Shown here: positions 1-9,190 of the stretch, piece by piece
Numbering within the stretch: position 1 is the first letter of the stretch
Layout of the letters: each line of letters begins with the position of its first letter
DNA from: Prolixibacteraceae bacterium
GTDB taxonomy: Bacteria > Bacteroidota > Bacteroidia > Bacteroidales > Prolixibacteraceae
NCBI GenBank assembly: GCA_017998095.1
Contig: JAGODU010000065.1
Coordinates: forward strand, 1-20,745
Direction: 5' to 3'
DNA length: 20,745 nucleotides
Notes under the pieces: generated by a model
Seen by the model: the letters and a program-made list of their open reading frames with translations, nothing else
Database searches by the model: none
Told to the model about the DNA's origin: nothing
Translations under genes and position numbers: made by a program

Positions 1-1141
1 GCTCGATATGGAATGGTTTATTAGAACTTAAATCAGAAACAGATACCTTGTTTTGTGTGTTGGCATATTCGGAGATTCTGCTCACAATCTCAGAAAACTT
101 TGATTTATCAGTAACTTTTGAAAGTTTAATCTGAACAAATATTTTCGAAATATCAACCTTGTCTTTTTTCCATGTATGGTAAATAGATGCTGTTGTTTGT
201 CCGCCATTTACAATCTGAAGGTCACTAACCGACCCAATAGCCTTACCCCGGCCATCAGGAAGGTCAATAATACAAACATCTTCGGTGGTTGCAGCTATCC
301 CATTGTTGAATGCAAGAAACATGTGAGGTTCTTCTATGATGGTTTTCCGGATGCCTTTGTTGATTTTGCCGGTAAACTGGAGGAATGACCTGACATTCTG
401 CTCAAGTAACCTGGATCCGTATTGCTCATAGATGGATGCAAGCACACTGCCGGGAACTATTGCGAGATAGGATTTATATTCATCATTATTTGTACTTACA
501 TCAATACAGGGAATTTCTATTCCATTACCAATAAAATCTATTGTAATCGGGACATGTGATTTTTCTGAAATATTGTAGAGGTAGTTAATGTCAATAATCC
601 TGTAATAGATAGTGTATCCCGCAATTTTATCGGAGTTTTTAAACTCAGATTTTATTTCACCATCTGTCAAAAGAAAGACATTTACACGACTGAGATACTC
701 TTTAACATCAGCAGAATCGGCTAATGTTTGTGCCAGATCATAAATCTGGGATGATTCTTCAATTTCATTTACATAGTCTTTATACACGGCGTTACGGAAA
801 AACTTTAGCAGTCTTTCAACCGCCTTTTCAGCATCGCCTTTTGAAATTGATGAAATATTGTCTGTGCCATTATAAACGGTTATAAACAGATCGAGTGTTT
901 CGTAGTTTTCCGATAAAGCATAAGCATTAATTTTATGCTCTACACCACGACCGGATATTTTCTCGTCATATTTGACCTGATAGTTTTCGGTCTCACCGCC
1001 ATCGGCCAGCAAGGCAAGTGCCGTATCAGTAAAAATCTGTTCCGGAGTATTTCCATCTTCTTCTGCAACAAGTTGAGATTTTATATCTTCCTGCAGATTG
1101 ACATAAAATTTTATAAGTTCAGTATTTTCAATAGATTGCAT
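1..1141 (-). CDS. AIPR family protein (abortive infection / phage resistance), 3' end cut by the window edge
   Basis: This reading frame starts with ATG at 1141-1139 and stays open for 380 codons to the window edge, so the C-terminus is missing. The start shares one base with the stop of the upstream PD-(D/E)XK gene (TAATG), which indicates translational coupling. The central part (about residues 247-320) carries AIPR hallmarks: NVRSFLQF, then FTGKINKGIRKTI, HMFLAFNNGIAAT and QIVNGGQTTASI. The N-terminal 100 residues contain ADGGE and KINAYALSENYETLDLF segments typical of AIPR proteins of this class. AIPR proteins were named from plasmid phage-resistance loci and are often the last gene of MORC/Z1 restriction operons. 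Their biochemical role is not settled; RNA or DNA cleavage or nucleic-acid binding has been suggested. The family call is firm, the mechanism is not. Confidence 0.9.
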   Translation of the reverse strand, partial: MQSIENTELIKFYVNLQEDIKSQLVAEEDGNTPEQIFTDTALALLADGGETENYQVKYDEKISGRGVEHKINAYALSENYETLDLFITVYNGTDNISSISKGDAEKAVERLLKFFRNAVYKDYVNEIEESSQIYDLAQTLADSADVKEYLSRVNVFLLTDGEIKSEFKNSDKIAGYTIYYRIIDINYLYNISEKSHVPITIDFIGNGIEIPCIDVSTNNDEYKSYLAIVPGSVLASIYEQYGSRLLEQNVRSFLQFTGKINKGIRKTIIEEPHMFLAFNNGIAATTEDVCIIDLPDGRGKAIGSVSDLQIVNGGQTTASIYHTWKKDKVDISKIFVQIKLSKVTDKSKFSEIVSRISEYANTQNKVSVSDLSSNKPFHIE

Positions 1142-2154
1142 TATTCACAAATTAATCGGGTAAATAATTTATTTTCGCTAATAAGATATTGCTGACAATC
1201 GGAAATAACCACTGAATATTTTACATCACCTACACCTGGTAATAAATCAGTTTCAGTGATGCGGGGAAAATTATCCTTTACAGTAAAAATATTGTCCTGC
1301 CTGATATTATAACCAATCTCTTCATAAAGGCTACTATGAATATCAAAATAACCTGCTTCATGTAATTTAAGATTGAATAAATGAAAAGCCGGAATATCAC
1401 TTAAAAGAAAATCGCCCAGGGATTTTACAATATCATTCAGTGTTTCGCCATGCTTAACCCTTATATCCAACGAAAGATGGTAAAGATATATCTCAGGAAT
1501 AAAGGAATCATCAAGCTGGCGTTCACTGCTAATATGAATTTTCTGGTGGTTATTACCGTGTGTGGTTTTCACTTCAACAGCCCAGCTGCCAAATTGAAAA
1601 TCCTGTACTGATTTTGACGGACCAAGCCAGGTATTAACACATGAAAACGGTTTTGCAACTGAATTTAGATACTTTCGGAGAAAATATAATTCACCATATA
1701 AACCCCGCTGAGCTTCTGCTGATAATCCCTGCAATCCAATAATTTCAAAAAGGTTTTCCCATTTTGACAGTCTGTTTAAAAGCACATTAACAAGTTCTGT
1801 TTCTTCTGTAATAGCTGAAACCTGAAAAATAAGATCCTCACATAAAACCGAAAAAATATCTTTATGAATCCGGTTAAGTAAAATAATCAGAAGAAAGTTT
1901 TTGTTATTGTTTTTTTCATCCTGAAAGATTTCTACTTTAATATCTTTCAAATGCGCCCACTGTTTTATATCCGGTTCGTTAGTCTTTGTTATGTTTACAG
2001 CAATACACCTTAATTTTTCAGGAGACCTGAGCGCTACAAAAAGATCAGGATATACTGAAGCGGCATAACGTTTCAATAATAAACCGGAACTCTGCAAAAG
2101 ATCATTTTCAAGTTCCTGCCAGATAGATTCAATCTTCATCTTCATAATTTTCAT
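1141..2154 (-). CDS. PD-(D/E)XK motif protein, DUF4420 type (predicted restriction nuclease subunit)
   Basis: The 337-residue protein has a restriction-endonuclease-like core: E155 in GLYGELYFL, D185 in SVQDFQF, and E194-x-K196 in AVEVKTTHG, which together give the E...D...ExK signature of the PD-(D/E)XK fold. The first 140 residues form an alpha/beta region without a recognisable motif, and the C-terminal 130 residues are probably the DNA-recognition or partner-binding part. It follows the Z1 helicase gene with an overlap of up to 26 bases. ATG codons at 2154, 2145 and 2139 are all possible starts; the last would overlap by only 11 bases, the same overlap as at two other junctions of this operon. 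In MORC/Z1 operons this family is the expected DNA-cleaving partner of the helicase. The nuclease assignment rests on conserved residues only. Confidence 0.87.
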   Translation of the reverse strand: MKIMKMKIESIWQELENDLLQSSGLLLKRYAASVYPDLFVALRSPEKLRCIAVNITKTNEPDIKQWAHLKDIKVEIFQDEKNNNKNFLLIILLNRIHKDIFSVLCEDLIFQVSAITEETELVNVLLNRLSKWENLFEIIGLQGLSAEAQRGLYGELYFLRKYLNSVAKPFSCVNTWLGPSKSVQDFQFGSWAVEVKTTHGNNHQKIHISSERQLDDSFIPEIYLYHLSLDIRVKHGETLNDIVKSLGDFLLSDIPAFHLFNLKLHEAGYFDIHSSLYEEIGYNIRQDNIFTVKDNFPRITETDLLPGVGDVKYSVVISDCQQYLISENKLFTRLICE

Positions 2155-4876
2155 TCAAATTATCATCAAAATCAAACCAGTCAATCAGATTTTCATTGAT
2201 ACGGTATGAAACAAAACTATTGTTTCTGCTGCCAGGAAAGCTGATTGCAAAACCAACATAAGGAATATTATAAGCAGGAGTTTCAGCACCAGAAGGATCG
2301 AGAAGGTATATCAGCAATAAGGGGTTTTCAGGACGCCTGATTTCATTACGGACGATTTCACCATTGGGATAAGCAGGGCTGCCTTCTTTTTTCTTTTTAC
2401 GCCATTGTTCTTCCGTTAATTCTTCCGCTTTTTTATATTCATCTGCACTAAGATCAATAAATTCATCTTTAGGGCTGATAATATGTGATTTCCGCAAATA
2501 ATAAATATCAGAATTTGAATTTTTTTCATCCTGAGTACGGATATAACATCCAATTTTATTCTCCTGGTTATGGATATTAACCAGCTGCTGAAAGGATGCT
2601 TTTGGTTTGGACATGAGAGCCACGCGCCAACTGGTAAGCTCACCATCTGATAATTTCAGGTTAATAAAACGTATAAGATTCACAGGGTCATAAGCTTTGA
2701 GATTATCCAAAATCTGGAAGCCCTTAAAAAAGTCAAGAATGTGTTCAGGATTTACATTTTTCCAAAGATAAAATCTGTCCTCTCTGTTATAATTTTTATC
2801 CAGCGAATTAAAAAAACGGACAGTGGTTTCAAGATTGTTTTTAATTGTATTAATATCCTTTTTTAACTCATAAGATTCGACCAGGCGGCCGGACCATGAT
2901 ACCTGGATATCAACCGTTGATTTCATTTTATTGGATGCTGTAATCTGCAAAACACCCGGGTGAGTGCGGACCTTCAGAGCGTATTTTTCAGGTGTGGAAT
3001 CAGCAACATCAGACATATAATCAAATTCCTCTCTTAATTCTTCAGATGCATGCGTAATATGACAGAACCATTCATTAAGTTCACGACTGGTAAAAAGACG
3101 ACATAAATCAACATATCCGGGGCGATAACCAAACCATCTTCCCATCTGCATCAGTGTGTCGTACATTTTAGAGGCACGCAGATAATAACTTACAGAAAGA
3201 CCTTCAAGCGTAAGTCCACGTGAGAGTTTATCGCCCCCAACTGCAATTACGGATAATCCTTCTTTATGGTCAAAATAATTCAGAATATCACCGGAACCTC
3301 CGTTAACCTCACGCACAACAATTTTCGAAACTGTGCTGTTTAGTTCCGGCAGGACATCTTCCCAGGCATGAACAATCAGGCGGGCATCAATCTGAGAAAA
3401 AACAGAGGAACTTATCTGTTCTGTTATGGTTTTATAGGAGCTGTAGTTTGCTGAATCTTCCTCAAATGTTTTTCTGAACTCCTCAATAATTTCGGGCATG
3501 TTCTGATCAATACCGCGCCTATAATAATTGAATAGATTTGAGACCATTTCATAAATTTGATTCTGCCATCTTATATAACGGGTAACATGCACCAGCATTG
3601 AATTATGTTCGTTCTGCTGTCCCCGTAACCGCCTGACTGCACATGTGAGGATAAAACAGCGAACAGCACATTTTAATGATTCCGGAATAAATGAGGGTAA
3701 AGGATCAGCAGCCTTGTGTTTGTTGGGTACAAAATCAGCATAATCATTAATTCTGAAAACAATCGGTAACACCGTTTCTGATGGATCATCATCCTCAACA
3801 AGCCTGAACCCGAATATCTTTTCAGGACCAATATAGTTTGATGGTGCCGGAAGATTAATAATAAAGTCGCGCGGAAAAATATCATTTTCGTTCAATGGAA
3901 TGAAGATGTTGGCAAAAGGTGTTGCAGTATATCCCACATATCCTGATTTTGCAAAAAGCGCCAATATCTGAGTAATTGCCTTATTAATTGCACTTCTTTT
4001 ATCAGGGTCATTTGAAACATTAATTGATGCATTATCTGCTTCGTCATCAATAAGTAATAATGTTTTATCTTTTATTTTTTTATTTCCCTGCCCATCATCA
4101 GAAGCATGCACAGACAGCCACCGGTATAAATTTTCAAGTCTGGTTTTGTTCTTTTTTACAACTGCAATTATTGGTTCCCGGGTGTGAAAATTGTAGGTGC
4201 CCCTTTTGCTGAAATCACCATTTTCATCACTGGATGTAAAACTATGAACCGGATAAATAACATGACCAATACCTGCGCCAATTCTGCTGTTACCTGTATT
4301 AAAAGCTCTCTGATATTTTGTATCAAAACCAAGAAATCCTTCATCAATCCGAAGCTGAGTCTGTGTTCTGAGATTGTTGTGCAGACCTGCGAGGATAATT
4401 ATCATATTATAACCGGCGTCCGCTGCCTTACAAACCAAACCTGTATAGTTAGATGTTTTACCTGATTGTACCTGGCCAACAACAAGGCCCTTTTTATCAA
4501 AACCAATTTCAAGTGACGGATCATAAAGTCCATCCAGGGTTTTGTCGGTAAGCCGATCCAAGTGATCAATAGTTTCGGGGGCGAAATTTTTATTGTACTG
4601 GAGGTAGGTTTTATAACGTTTCCAGAAATTATCAGCAAGAGTAGCTTTTTTCTGTAACACCCAGGGACGTTTTCGTTCATGATCCTCAATGACACGAAAT
4701 TCATCAATACGTATCCTGTATAGTGTTTCAATTTCTCTTATTAAAAGATTTCTGTCAAGGTCTTTAAACCTAGGGTTGGTCAAAACAAAGTCTACCTGCT
4801 TTTCAATTTCTTCCCTGGTGACCGAACCGGATTCAGGAAGCAAGGTTCTTATTGTAAGTATGGCATTATTCAGCAT
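2129..4876 (-). CDS. Z1 domain superfamily 2 helicase-like ATPase
   Basis: This 915-residue protein, counted from the ATG at 4876, has all core helicase motifs: Walker A GQVQSGKT (about 134-141), Walker B DDEAD (277-281), motif III TAT in GYTATPFANI (317-319), GGDKLSRGLT (547-556) and the arginine-finger motif QMGRWFGYR (577-585). The GQVQSGKT and GRWFGYR forms are characteristic of the Z1 family. A GTG two codons upstream (4882) is also possible, but the ATG gives an 11-base overlap with the MORC stop, matching other junctions here. Z1 proteins occur with MORC ATPases and PD-(D/E)XK nucleases in restriction-type operons and are thought to translocate or remodel DNA for the nuclease. The last 300 residues have no motif I can name. 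Confidence 0.93.
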   Translation of the reverse strand: MLNNAILTIRTLLPESGSVTREEIEKQVDFVLTNPRFKDLDRNLLIREIETLYRIRIDEFRVIEDHERKRPWVLQKKATLADNFWKRYKTYLQYNKNFAPETIDHLDRLTDKTLDGLYDPSLEIGFDKKGLVVGQVQSGKTSNYTGLVCKAADAGYNMIIILAGLHNNLRTQTQLRIDEGFLGFDTKYQRAFNTGNSRIGAGIGHVIYPVHSFTSSDENGDFSKRGTYNFHTREPIIAVVKKNKTRLENLYRWLSVHASDDGQGNKKIKDKTLLLIDDEADNASINVSNDPDKRSAINKAITQILALFAKSGYVGYTATPFANIFIPLNENDIFPRDFIINLPAPSNYIGPEKIFGFRLVEDDDPSETVLPIVFRINDYADFVPNKHKAADPLPSFIPESLKCAVRCFILTCAVRRLRGQQNEHNSMLVHVTRYIRWQNQIYEMVSNLFNYYRRGIDQNMPEIIEEFRKTFEEDSANYSSYKTITEQISSSVFSQIDARLIVHAWEDVLPELNSTVSKIVVREVNGGSGDILNYFDHKEGLSVIAVGGDKLSRGLTLEGLSVSYYLRASKMYDTLMQMGRWFGYRPGYVDLCRLFTSRELNEWFCHITHASEELREEFDYMSDVADSTPEKYALKVRTHPGVLQITASNKMKSTVDIQVSWSGRLVESYELKKDINTIKNNLETTVRFFNSLDKNYNREDRFYLWKNVNPEHILDFFKGFQILDNLKAYDPVNLIRFINLKLSDGELTSWRVALMSKPKASFQQLVNIHNQENKIGCYIRTQDEKNSNSDIYYLRKSHIISPKDEFIDLSADEYKKAEELTEEQWRKKKKEGSPAYPNGEIVRNEIRRPENPLLLIYLLDPSGAETPAYNIPYVGFAISFPGSRNNSFVSYRINENLIDWFDFDDNLNENYEDED

Positions 4877-6356
4877 TATCACTATCTTTTAAATATTCAA
4901 GATACTCCGGAAAAAAGTTAAATGGTTCAATATTAAGAATAACAGCTTTTGCTTCATCTGCGGATTTGCCCTGCTTTACCAGATTAGAAAACATCGCTAT
5001 CATTGTATTTCTTACTGGTTCCTGGTCAATACCTTCAAAGGGCTGGCCGTGAGGAGAATTGTTTTCATTTTCCTGAAGCGTGATTAGCGGAACAGGGACT
5101 GTTTCTTCAATAAACTGAATAACTTTTTCGATGTCAGATTTTAATGAATTCGCTTTACCGAATAAATCACGAAGCATGGGATGATCCCTGTTTATTTTAT
5201 AAAACCGTTTGCCGTGACGTTTCCGTTCTTCCCAGAACTGATGAAATTCCTCGTTTGAGAACCGTCTTTTTATTACCCTTCCCTTATGTCTGTATACTTC
5301 CAGAGCCTGCGCCCTGACGTCTTTTGCAAGTGAATATATCTGTTCCCTGAAACGTAAAGGAGGCCTTGCTATCGATTTTTTTATATCAATCTGCCAATCA
5401 TCATCTACATCATTCGGGATGTCAACAAATATTCTGCACAGATCATAATGTACCTCTTTTTTAAAGAAACCAAGCCAGTCGCCTGCCACAAGCAATCTTT
5501 TATTGCGGTAAACATAAAAACCCTGGTGAGCTGTCCAGCTTTCTTTCGGCCCCTTGCCATATTCGTATTGTTCAGTTGTGAGCTTTGAACGGTGAGGCAA
5601 TACGTAACCTTTGAGAGTTATTTTACCATTGCCTATTTTCATTTCCGGTTTAGCCTGTAAACCATCAAAACCAATCATAAAAGGATCCCAGGAAGATATT
5701 TTTCTGCCCCTGAAATAAATATTCAGGCCGTCATTAATAAACCGGTGAAAAACCATTGACAGATGAATTTTTACATTTTCCATCTGTTTCATAAATTTAT
5801 CCAAAGATTCACTACTGTCGGCTGATGTGTCTTTTGTAATCCTGTCTATTTCCCACCAGATAACTGCTGTGCCGGAATTGAGTTTTTCAATTTCGGTTTC
5901 AAATTTATTATCCGGGCAATAGTTTATCAGCGACCATGATGTTGATTGTGTGACATAATCAATATCCCAGCACCAATATGAAACCTTTCCTTCAGGCGGT
6001 TTTGAAATAACAGAGAACTTTCTGCATTGGGAAAAAGACGCGGTTTTAAGACCAAGGCCGAAGCGGCCAAGATCATTTTCTTTTCTGACTTCAAGAGGAT
6101 GTCTGCTGCCAGGACGCATTGCATTTATCAGCTCCTCATTATTCATCCCTGCGCCATCATCAATTATTGAAATCATAGTGCCGGGACCTTTCCAGTCGTA
6201 ATCAACCCAGATATTTTTTGCGGCAGCAGAAATTGAATTGTCAATTATATCAGCAACCGCTGATTCAAGACTATAGCCAATAGCCCTGAAAGTTTCGATC
6301 ATGGATGAAGCTTCGGGGTTGGCCAGTGAGGTTTTATATTTTGAATAATTGATCAC
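4866..6356 (-). CDS. MORC/MutL-like GHKL ATPase
   Basis: This is a 496-residue ATP-binding protein with a GHKL (Hsp90/MutL/MORC) domain at its N-terminus: N-box ESAVADIIDNS (31-41), G1 box DDGAGM (66-71) and G2 box GRFGLGLKTA (97-106). The conserved acidic residue E31 and asparagine N40 are present, so ATP binding is likely. A second region at about 210-330 resembles the S5-like domain that follows GHKL folds. It starts at GTG 6356-6354; a stop lies just upstream in frame, and the next ATG (codon 19) would remove conserved sequence. It overlaps the Z1 gene by 11 bases. Bacterial MORC proteins sit in restriction operons and are thought to act as ATP-driven clamps or DNA compactors that signal to the helicase and nuclease. 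The 27-base gap on its 5' side is the widest break between the gene at 11498 and the left edge. Confidence 0.92.
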   Translation of the reverse strand: MINYSKYKTSLANPEASSMIETFRAIGYSLESAVADIIDNSISAAAKNIWVDYDWKGPGTMISIIDDGAGMNNEELINAMRPGSRHPLEVRKENDLGRFGLGLKTASFSQCRKFSVISKPPEGKVSYWCWDIDYVTQSTSWSLINYCPDNKFETEIEKLNSGTAVIWWEIDRITKDTSADSSESLDKFMKQMENVKIHLSMVFHRFINDGLNIYFRGRKISSWDPFMIGFDGLQAKPEMKIGNGKITLKGYVLPHRSKLTTEQYEYGKGPKESWTAHQGFYVYRNKRLLVAGDWLGFFKKEVHYDLCRIFVDIPNDVDDDWQIDIKKSIARPPLRFREQIYSLAKDVRAQALEVYRHKGRVIKRRFSNEEFHQFWEERKRHGKRFYKINRDHPMLRDLFGKANSLKSDIEKVIQFIEETVPVPLITLQENENNSPHGQPFEGIDQEPVRNTMIAMFSNLVKQGKSADEAKAVILNIEPFNFFPEYLEYLKDSDNAE

Positions 6357-6383
6357 AAAATTTATGGATTAATCAATACTGTT

Positions 6384-7283
6384 TTATAATGGTTCAAAAA
6401 CTATCTTATAGTTATCTCTATCCCTTTTAGCCACATTGATAGGAATATTAATTCGATTGTCTTGTAAGATTGACATAAGTATCTGTTTATTCTTGTCAGA
6501 TATTTTTTCACCGATAATTATTGATGTCAATGCTGTCTTAGGATATTTAAATTTGATACCTTTTCCATCCGTGTTATTTGTATGACAGATCAGCCGGATT
6601 TCTTCTTCGTACCTCCATTCAACAGGTTTATAACAGAGCATTTTAACATATAAATCGAACAAGAGTTTTCTTGCGTCAGAAAGTGCCTTTATATATTCTG
6701 GAAGCAATTTATCAGGGACATGATTTTTCAAATTACGTCTGTAACTGTCTTCTTCTTCAATTACCATTTCGTGGTACCAGACCTGATCTTTAGCGACTTC
6801 ATAAAGCATCGTATCGACCATAGGAGGGGATTCTTGATAAATTACATCATATATATCTGCATCAATTGCTTTATTTTCTTTCAATCTATTCCTGCTAAAT
6901 TCAAGGCAAAATCCTCTAAGGCCATCAGCATAATGTGACCACATCAATATATTATCCATTCTTTTACAAAAACAAGAAAACCTTGCACTTTCAATGTAGT
7001 TTGTCACACGCATTGAAAACTCATGATTGAATTCCTGACAATAATCAATAACTTCATCTGCTCCATTAGGACCAGGATCATAACCCCATGCAGAGACAAT
7101 ACTGTTATAACGATCTTTTTCACGAACAGGGTCAGGTATACCTGTTTTCTCAATGCACCAACATTCAAAAGGGTCGTTAAAAGCAGAATAATGATTACAA
7201 TATATCTGGTTTCTGGATAGATTTGTCAATGAACAATCATCTGCAGAAAAAAACTTATATATGACGTTTTCATTGATGCCCAT
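6384..7283 (-). CDS. DUF2971 family protein
   Basis: The 299-residue protein carries the usual DUF2971 landmarks: FNDPFE (35-40), the segment MWSHYADGLRGFCLEF (114-129) and EWRYEEEIRLI (222-232). No signal peptide or membrane span is evident, so it should be cytosolic. DUF2971 proteins are common in defence islands, but I know of no established activity. The strict conservation of the WSHYA-G-CLEF and WRYE-E-R segments looks like an enzyme pocket rather than a structural scaffold. The ATG at 7283 overlaps the stop of the DUF3883 gene by 14 bases. It is the last gene of the four-gene cassette that separates the methyltransferase from the MORC gene. An effector role is only inferred from position. 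Confidence 0.85.
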   Translation of the reverse strand: MGINENVIYKFFSADDCSLTNLSRNQIYCNHYSAFNDPFECWCIEKTGIPDPVREKDRYNSIVSAWGYDPGPNGADEVIDYCQEFNHEFSMRVTNYIESARFSCFCKRMDNILMWSHYADGLRGFCLEFSRNRLKENKAIDADIYDVIYQESPPMVDTMLYEVAKDQVWYHEMVIEEEDSYRRNLKNHVPDKLLPEYIKALSDARKLLFDLYVKMLCYKPVEWRYEEEIRLICHTNNTDGKGIKFKYPKTALTSIIIGEKISDKNKQILMSILQDNRINIPINVAKRDRDNYKIVFEPL

Positions 7284-8055
7284 TGCAACTTTTTAATTCG
7301 TTCGCACTTAAAGTCCATTGAATCTGAATTGAGGTGTAAATGCTTTTCTTTGGATTCAATTTGCCTGCTGGATTTTGAATAAAATAAATTTCAGGTGTAC
7401 TACCCAAGTTTGATACGACACAGAGAAAATACTTCACCTTTTCGTTTTTAGCGACTGACCATTCTTTGTTTGTAAATAAAATGCCGCCTGAGAAATCGGA
7501 CAAACCTTTGACCTCAACAAAAAATTGTCCTTTTGAGGATTCGATCCGGAAATCATAACCAATGCCAAGGTCGCGGCAATCGACAAGACTACCCGAAACT
7601 GGTTTTTGATGTTCTGAGAAGTATTGAATGAAAAATTCTTCGGCCTGACGGCCGGTTGGGGCTCTTAGTATAAATCTTGATGTCCCTGTCTTATTATCGT
7701 CCGTATTGACAACGTTAAGAAGCTGTTCCAATTCTTCCTCTTCATTATTTATTGCTCCTGAAATTATGTCGACGGCGATTTCACGAATTTGCGGTTCATC
7801 AAGATCTGCAAACGCACGTACAACCCGTATTCTGCTTGGGATCATAGGACGCTGATGCCATCCGGCGCGATGTCCAAACAACGGATCAAATTCATCTCTC
7901 CAATTTTTTACTGAATGTCGTTTGACATTCAATCTCTCCCCAATATCATCAAATGCATTATTCCATGTGTTATAGCCCATGTTTACCAAAGCGACATCGT
8001 TAAACATAGAGAGGTAATAAGCAACGTATAAAGCGAGTTTGTGGCTATTTTCCAT
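7270..8055 (-). CDS. DUF3883 nuclease-like protein, candidate restriction endonuclease
   Basis: From the ATG at 8055 the protein has 261 residues. The N-terminal part contains an HTH-like stretch (IGERLNVKRHSVKNWRDEF, about 38-56) followed by a GWHQRPM segment seen in restriction-associated proteins. The C-terminal DUF3883 domain has E139-E140 in TGRQAEEFF, D168 in GIGYDFR, E181-x-K183 in FFVEVKGL, and KEWSVA (197-202); this is a PD-(D/E)XK-like active-site set. I chose the ATG at 8055 because it gives an 11-base overlap (ATGGAAAATAG) with the preceding stop; ATG 8100 and GTG 8115 would overlap far more. The combination of a DNA-binding-like N-terminus and a nuclease-like C-terminus next to a C5 methyltransferase fits a restriction enzyme. 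Cleavage activity is inferred, not shown. Confidence 0.82.
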   Translation of the reverse strand: MENSHKLALYVAYYLSMFNDVALVNMGYNTWNNAFDDIGERLNVKRHSVKNWRDEFDPLFGHRAGWHQRPMIPSRIRVVRAFADLDEPQIREIAVDIISGAINNEEEELEQLLNVVNTDDNKTGTSRFILRAPTGRQAEEFFIQYFSEHQKPVSGSLVDCRDLGIGYDFRIESSKGQFFVEVKGLSDFSGGILFTNKEWSVAKNEKVKYFLCVVSNLGSTPEIYFIQNPAGKLNPKKSIYTSIQIQWTLSANELKSCNGHQ

Positions 8056-9190
8056 CTTCTTTTTGTGGTTCGAGAAAATATAATGCTTCTTTTGTTTCAT
8101 TAATATAGACACCACCTCGCACTAAATATGAGGAACATTTACGAATAATATCATTTGCAAGATCGTCAGAAATTGAAATTAATAATTGATAATCTTTTAA
8201 AAAAACATCGGGCGGCAAACTGCAAATTGTGTTAAAATCAATCAAGCCCCCATCGAATTTTGTAGTCTTTGGTAAAAACCGAAATCTATCTCCAATAATA
8301 GTCGATTTTACATCATCAGTCAAGCCCTTTCTTATATTCTCTTCTTTTAAAAAAGCTTTTAGCTGATCAGGAGATAATTGATTTATCGAGCAAAAAAGTA
8401 TGTGATGAACATTGTTATTTGAAATGTTACATCTTGGATTTAATACAATTACAAAATCAGAAGCACTTTTTTTCTTGAAAATATCACAGGTCCAAAATTT
8501 ATAGGCAGATGAGCGAATATAGTAATTCTCAACAGCATTAATATTAACATCCTCTATAGTATTCTTCTCAGCATTTATTGACGTTTCATTGTACAAATTG
8601 TGAAAAAGACATTTTATTGCAATTCTTTCAAATACTTCCTGTGTCCTTTCTTTGGTTCTATCCGGGCTAGACTTTTTTATAGAATTAATTATGCTTATAA
8701 TTTCATTGCCCGAGAACTGCTGTCTGAAGGCAGAATGAATTTGTGACATGAATTTTTCTTCAAGTGAGCCTTTTAATGAAAATATGTTGTAAAAACTACT
8801 TTCTTCAAATATTTTTAAATCTGTGCAAATAGATTCAATAGACTTAAGACCTTTTTCTATTTTAAATACAGTACCATTATTGGGATATTTTTCATAATGA
8901 TGCAAATAAGCACTATGGATGAAAATTATGATTCGATTGTTATTATAAAATTCATCGATAATAGGATCAATCTTGAAGACTTTTGACTCCGTTTCACCTT
9001 TCGAGGTGCATAAATCAAAAATCACAAATTTAATTCTTAAAAAAGGTATTTCTTTGCGCTTTGATTCAAATTCATCAATGTTTTTGAAAAAAATCAGATC
9101 ATGGCTTATTCCAAATTGTTTGATTTTAGATTCAAATTCCGTTTTGAATTTTTCATCATCATCGATAAGCAAAATGTAGTCTTTATTCAT
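8045..9190 (-). CDS. Receiver-domain protein with an uncharacterised C-terminal output region
   Basis: The first about 115 of 381 residues form a receiver domain: acidic cluster D10-D11-D12 in LLIDDDEKF, phospho-acceptor candidate D59 in FVIFDLCT, S93 in IFIHSAY, and K110 in TVFKIEKG. These are the residues needed for phosphotransfer and switching, so it is likely functional. The following 260 residues hold no recognisable HTH or other standard output domain; visible landmarks are DFVIVLNPRCNIS, GGLIDFNTI and the final DDLANDIIRKCSSYLVRGG. It may belong to the divergent response-receiver family found in bacterial conflict systems. The start ATG overlaps the stop of the GHKL kinase gene by 8 bases (ATGAATAA), so the two are very probably a cognate pair. 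The output is unlikely to be ordinary transcription control. Confidence 0.8.
   Translation of the reverse strand: MNKDYILLIDDDEKFKTEFESKIKQFGISHDLIFFKNIDEFESKRKEIPFLRIKFVIFDLCTSKGETESKVFKIDPIIDEFYNNNRIIIFIHSAYLHHYEKYPNNGTVFKIEKGLKSIESICTDLKIFEESSFYNIFSLKGSLEEKFMSQIHSAFRQQFSGNEIISIINSIKKSSPDRTKERTQEVFERIAIKCLFHNLYNETSINAEKNTIEDVNINAVENYYIRSSAYKFWTCDIFKKKSASDFVIVLNPRCNISNNNVHHILFCSINQLSPDQLKAFLKEENIRKGLTDDVKSTIIGDRFRFLPKTTKFDGGLIDFNTICSLPPDVFLKDYQLLISISDDLANDIIRKCSSYLVRGGVYINETKEALYFLEPQKEDGK

Noticed and set aside
8056..8115. Longer N-terminus of the DUF3883 protein from GTG 8115 or ATG 8100
   Set aside because: It would overlap the receiver gene by 56-71 bases; ATG 8055 gives the 11-base overlap used elsewhere in the operon.
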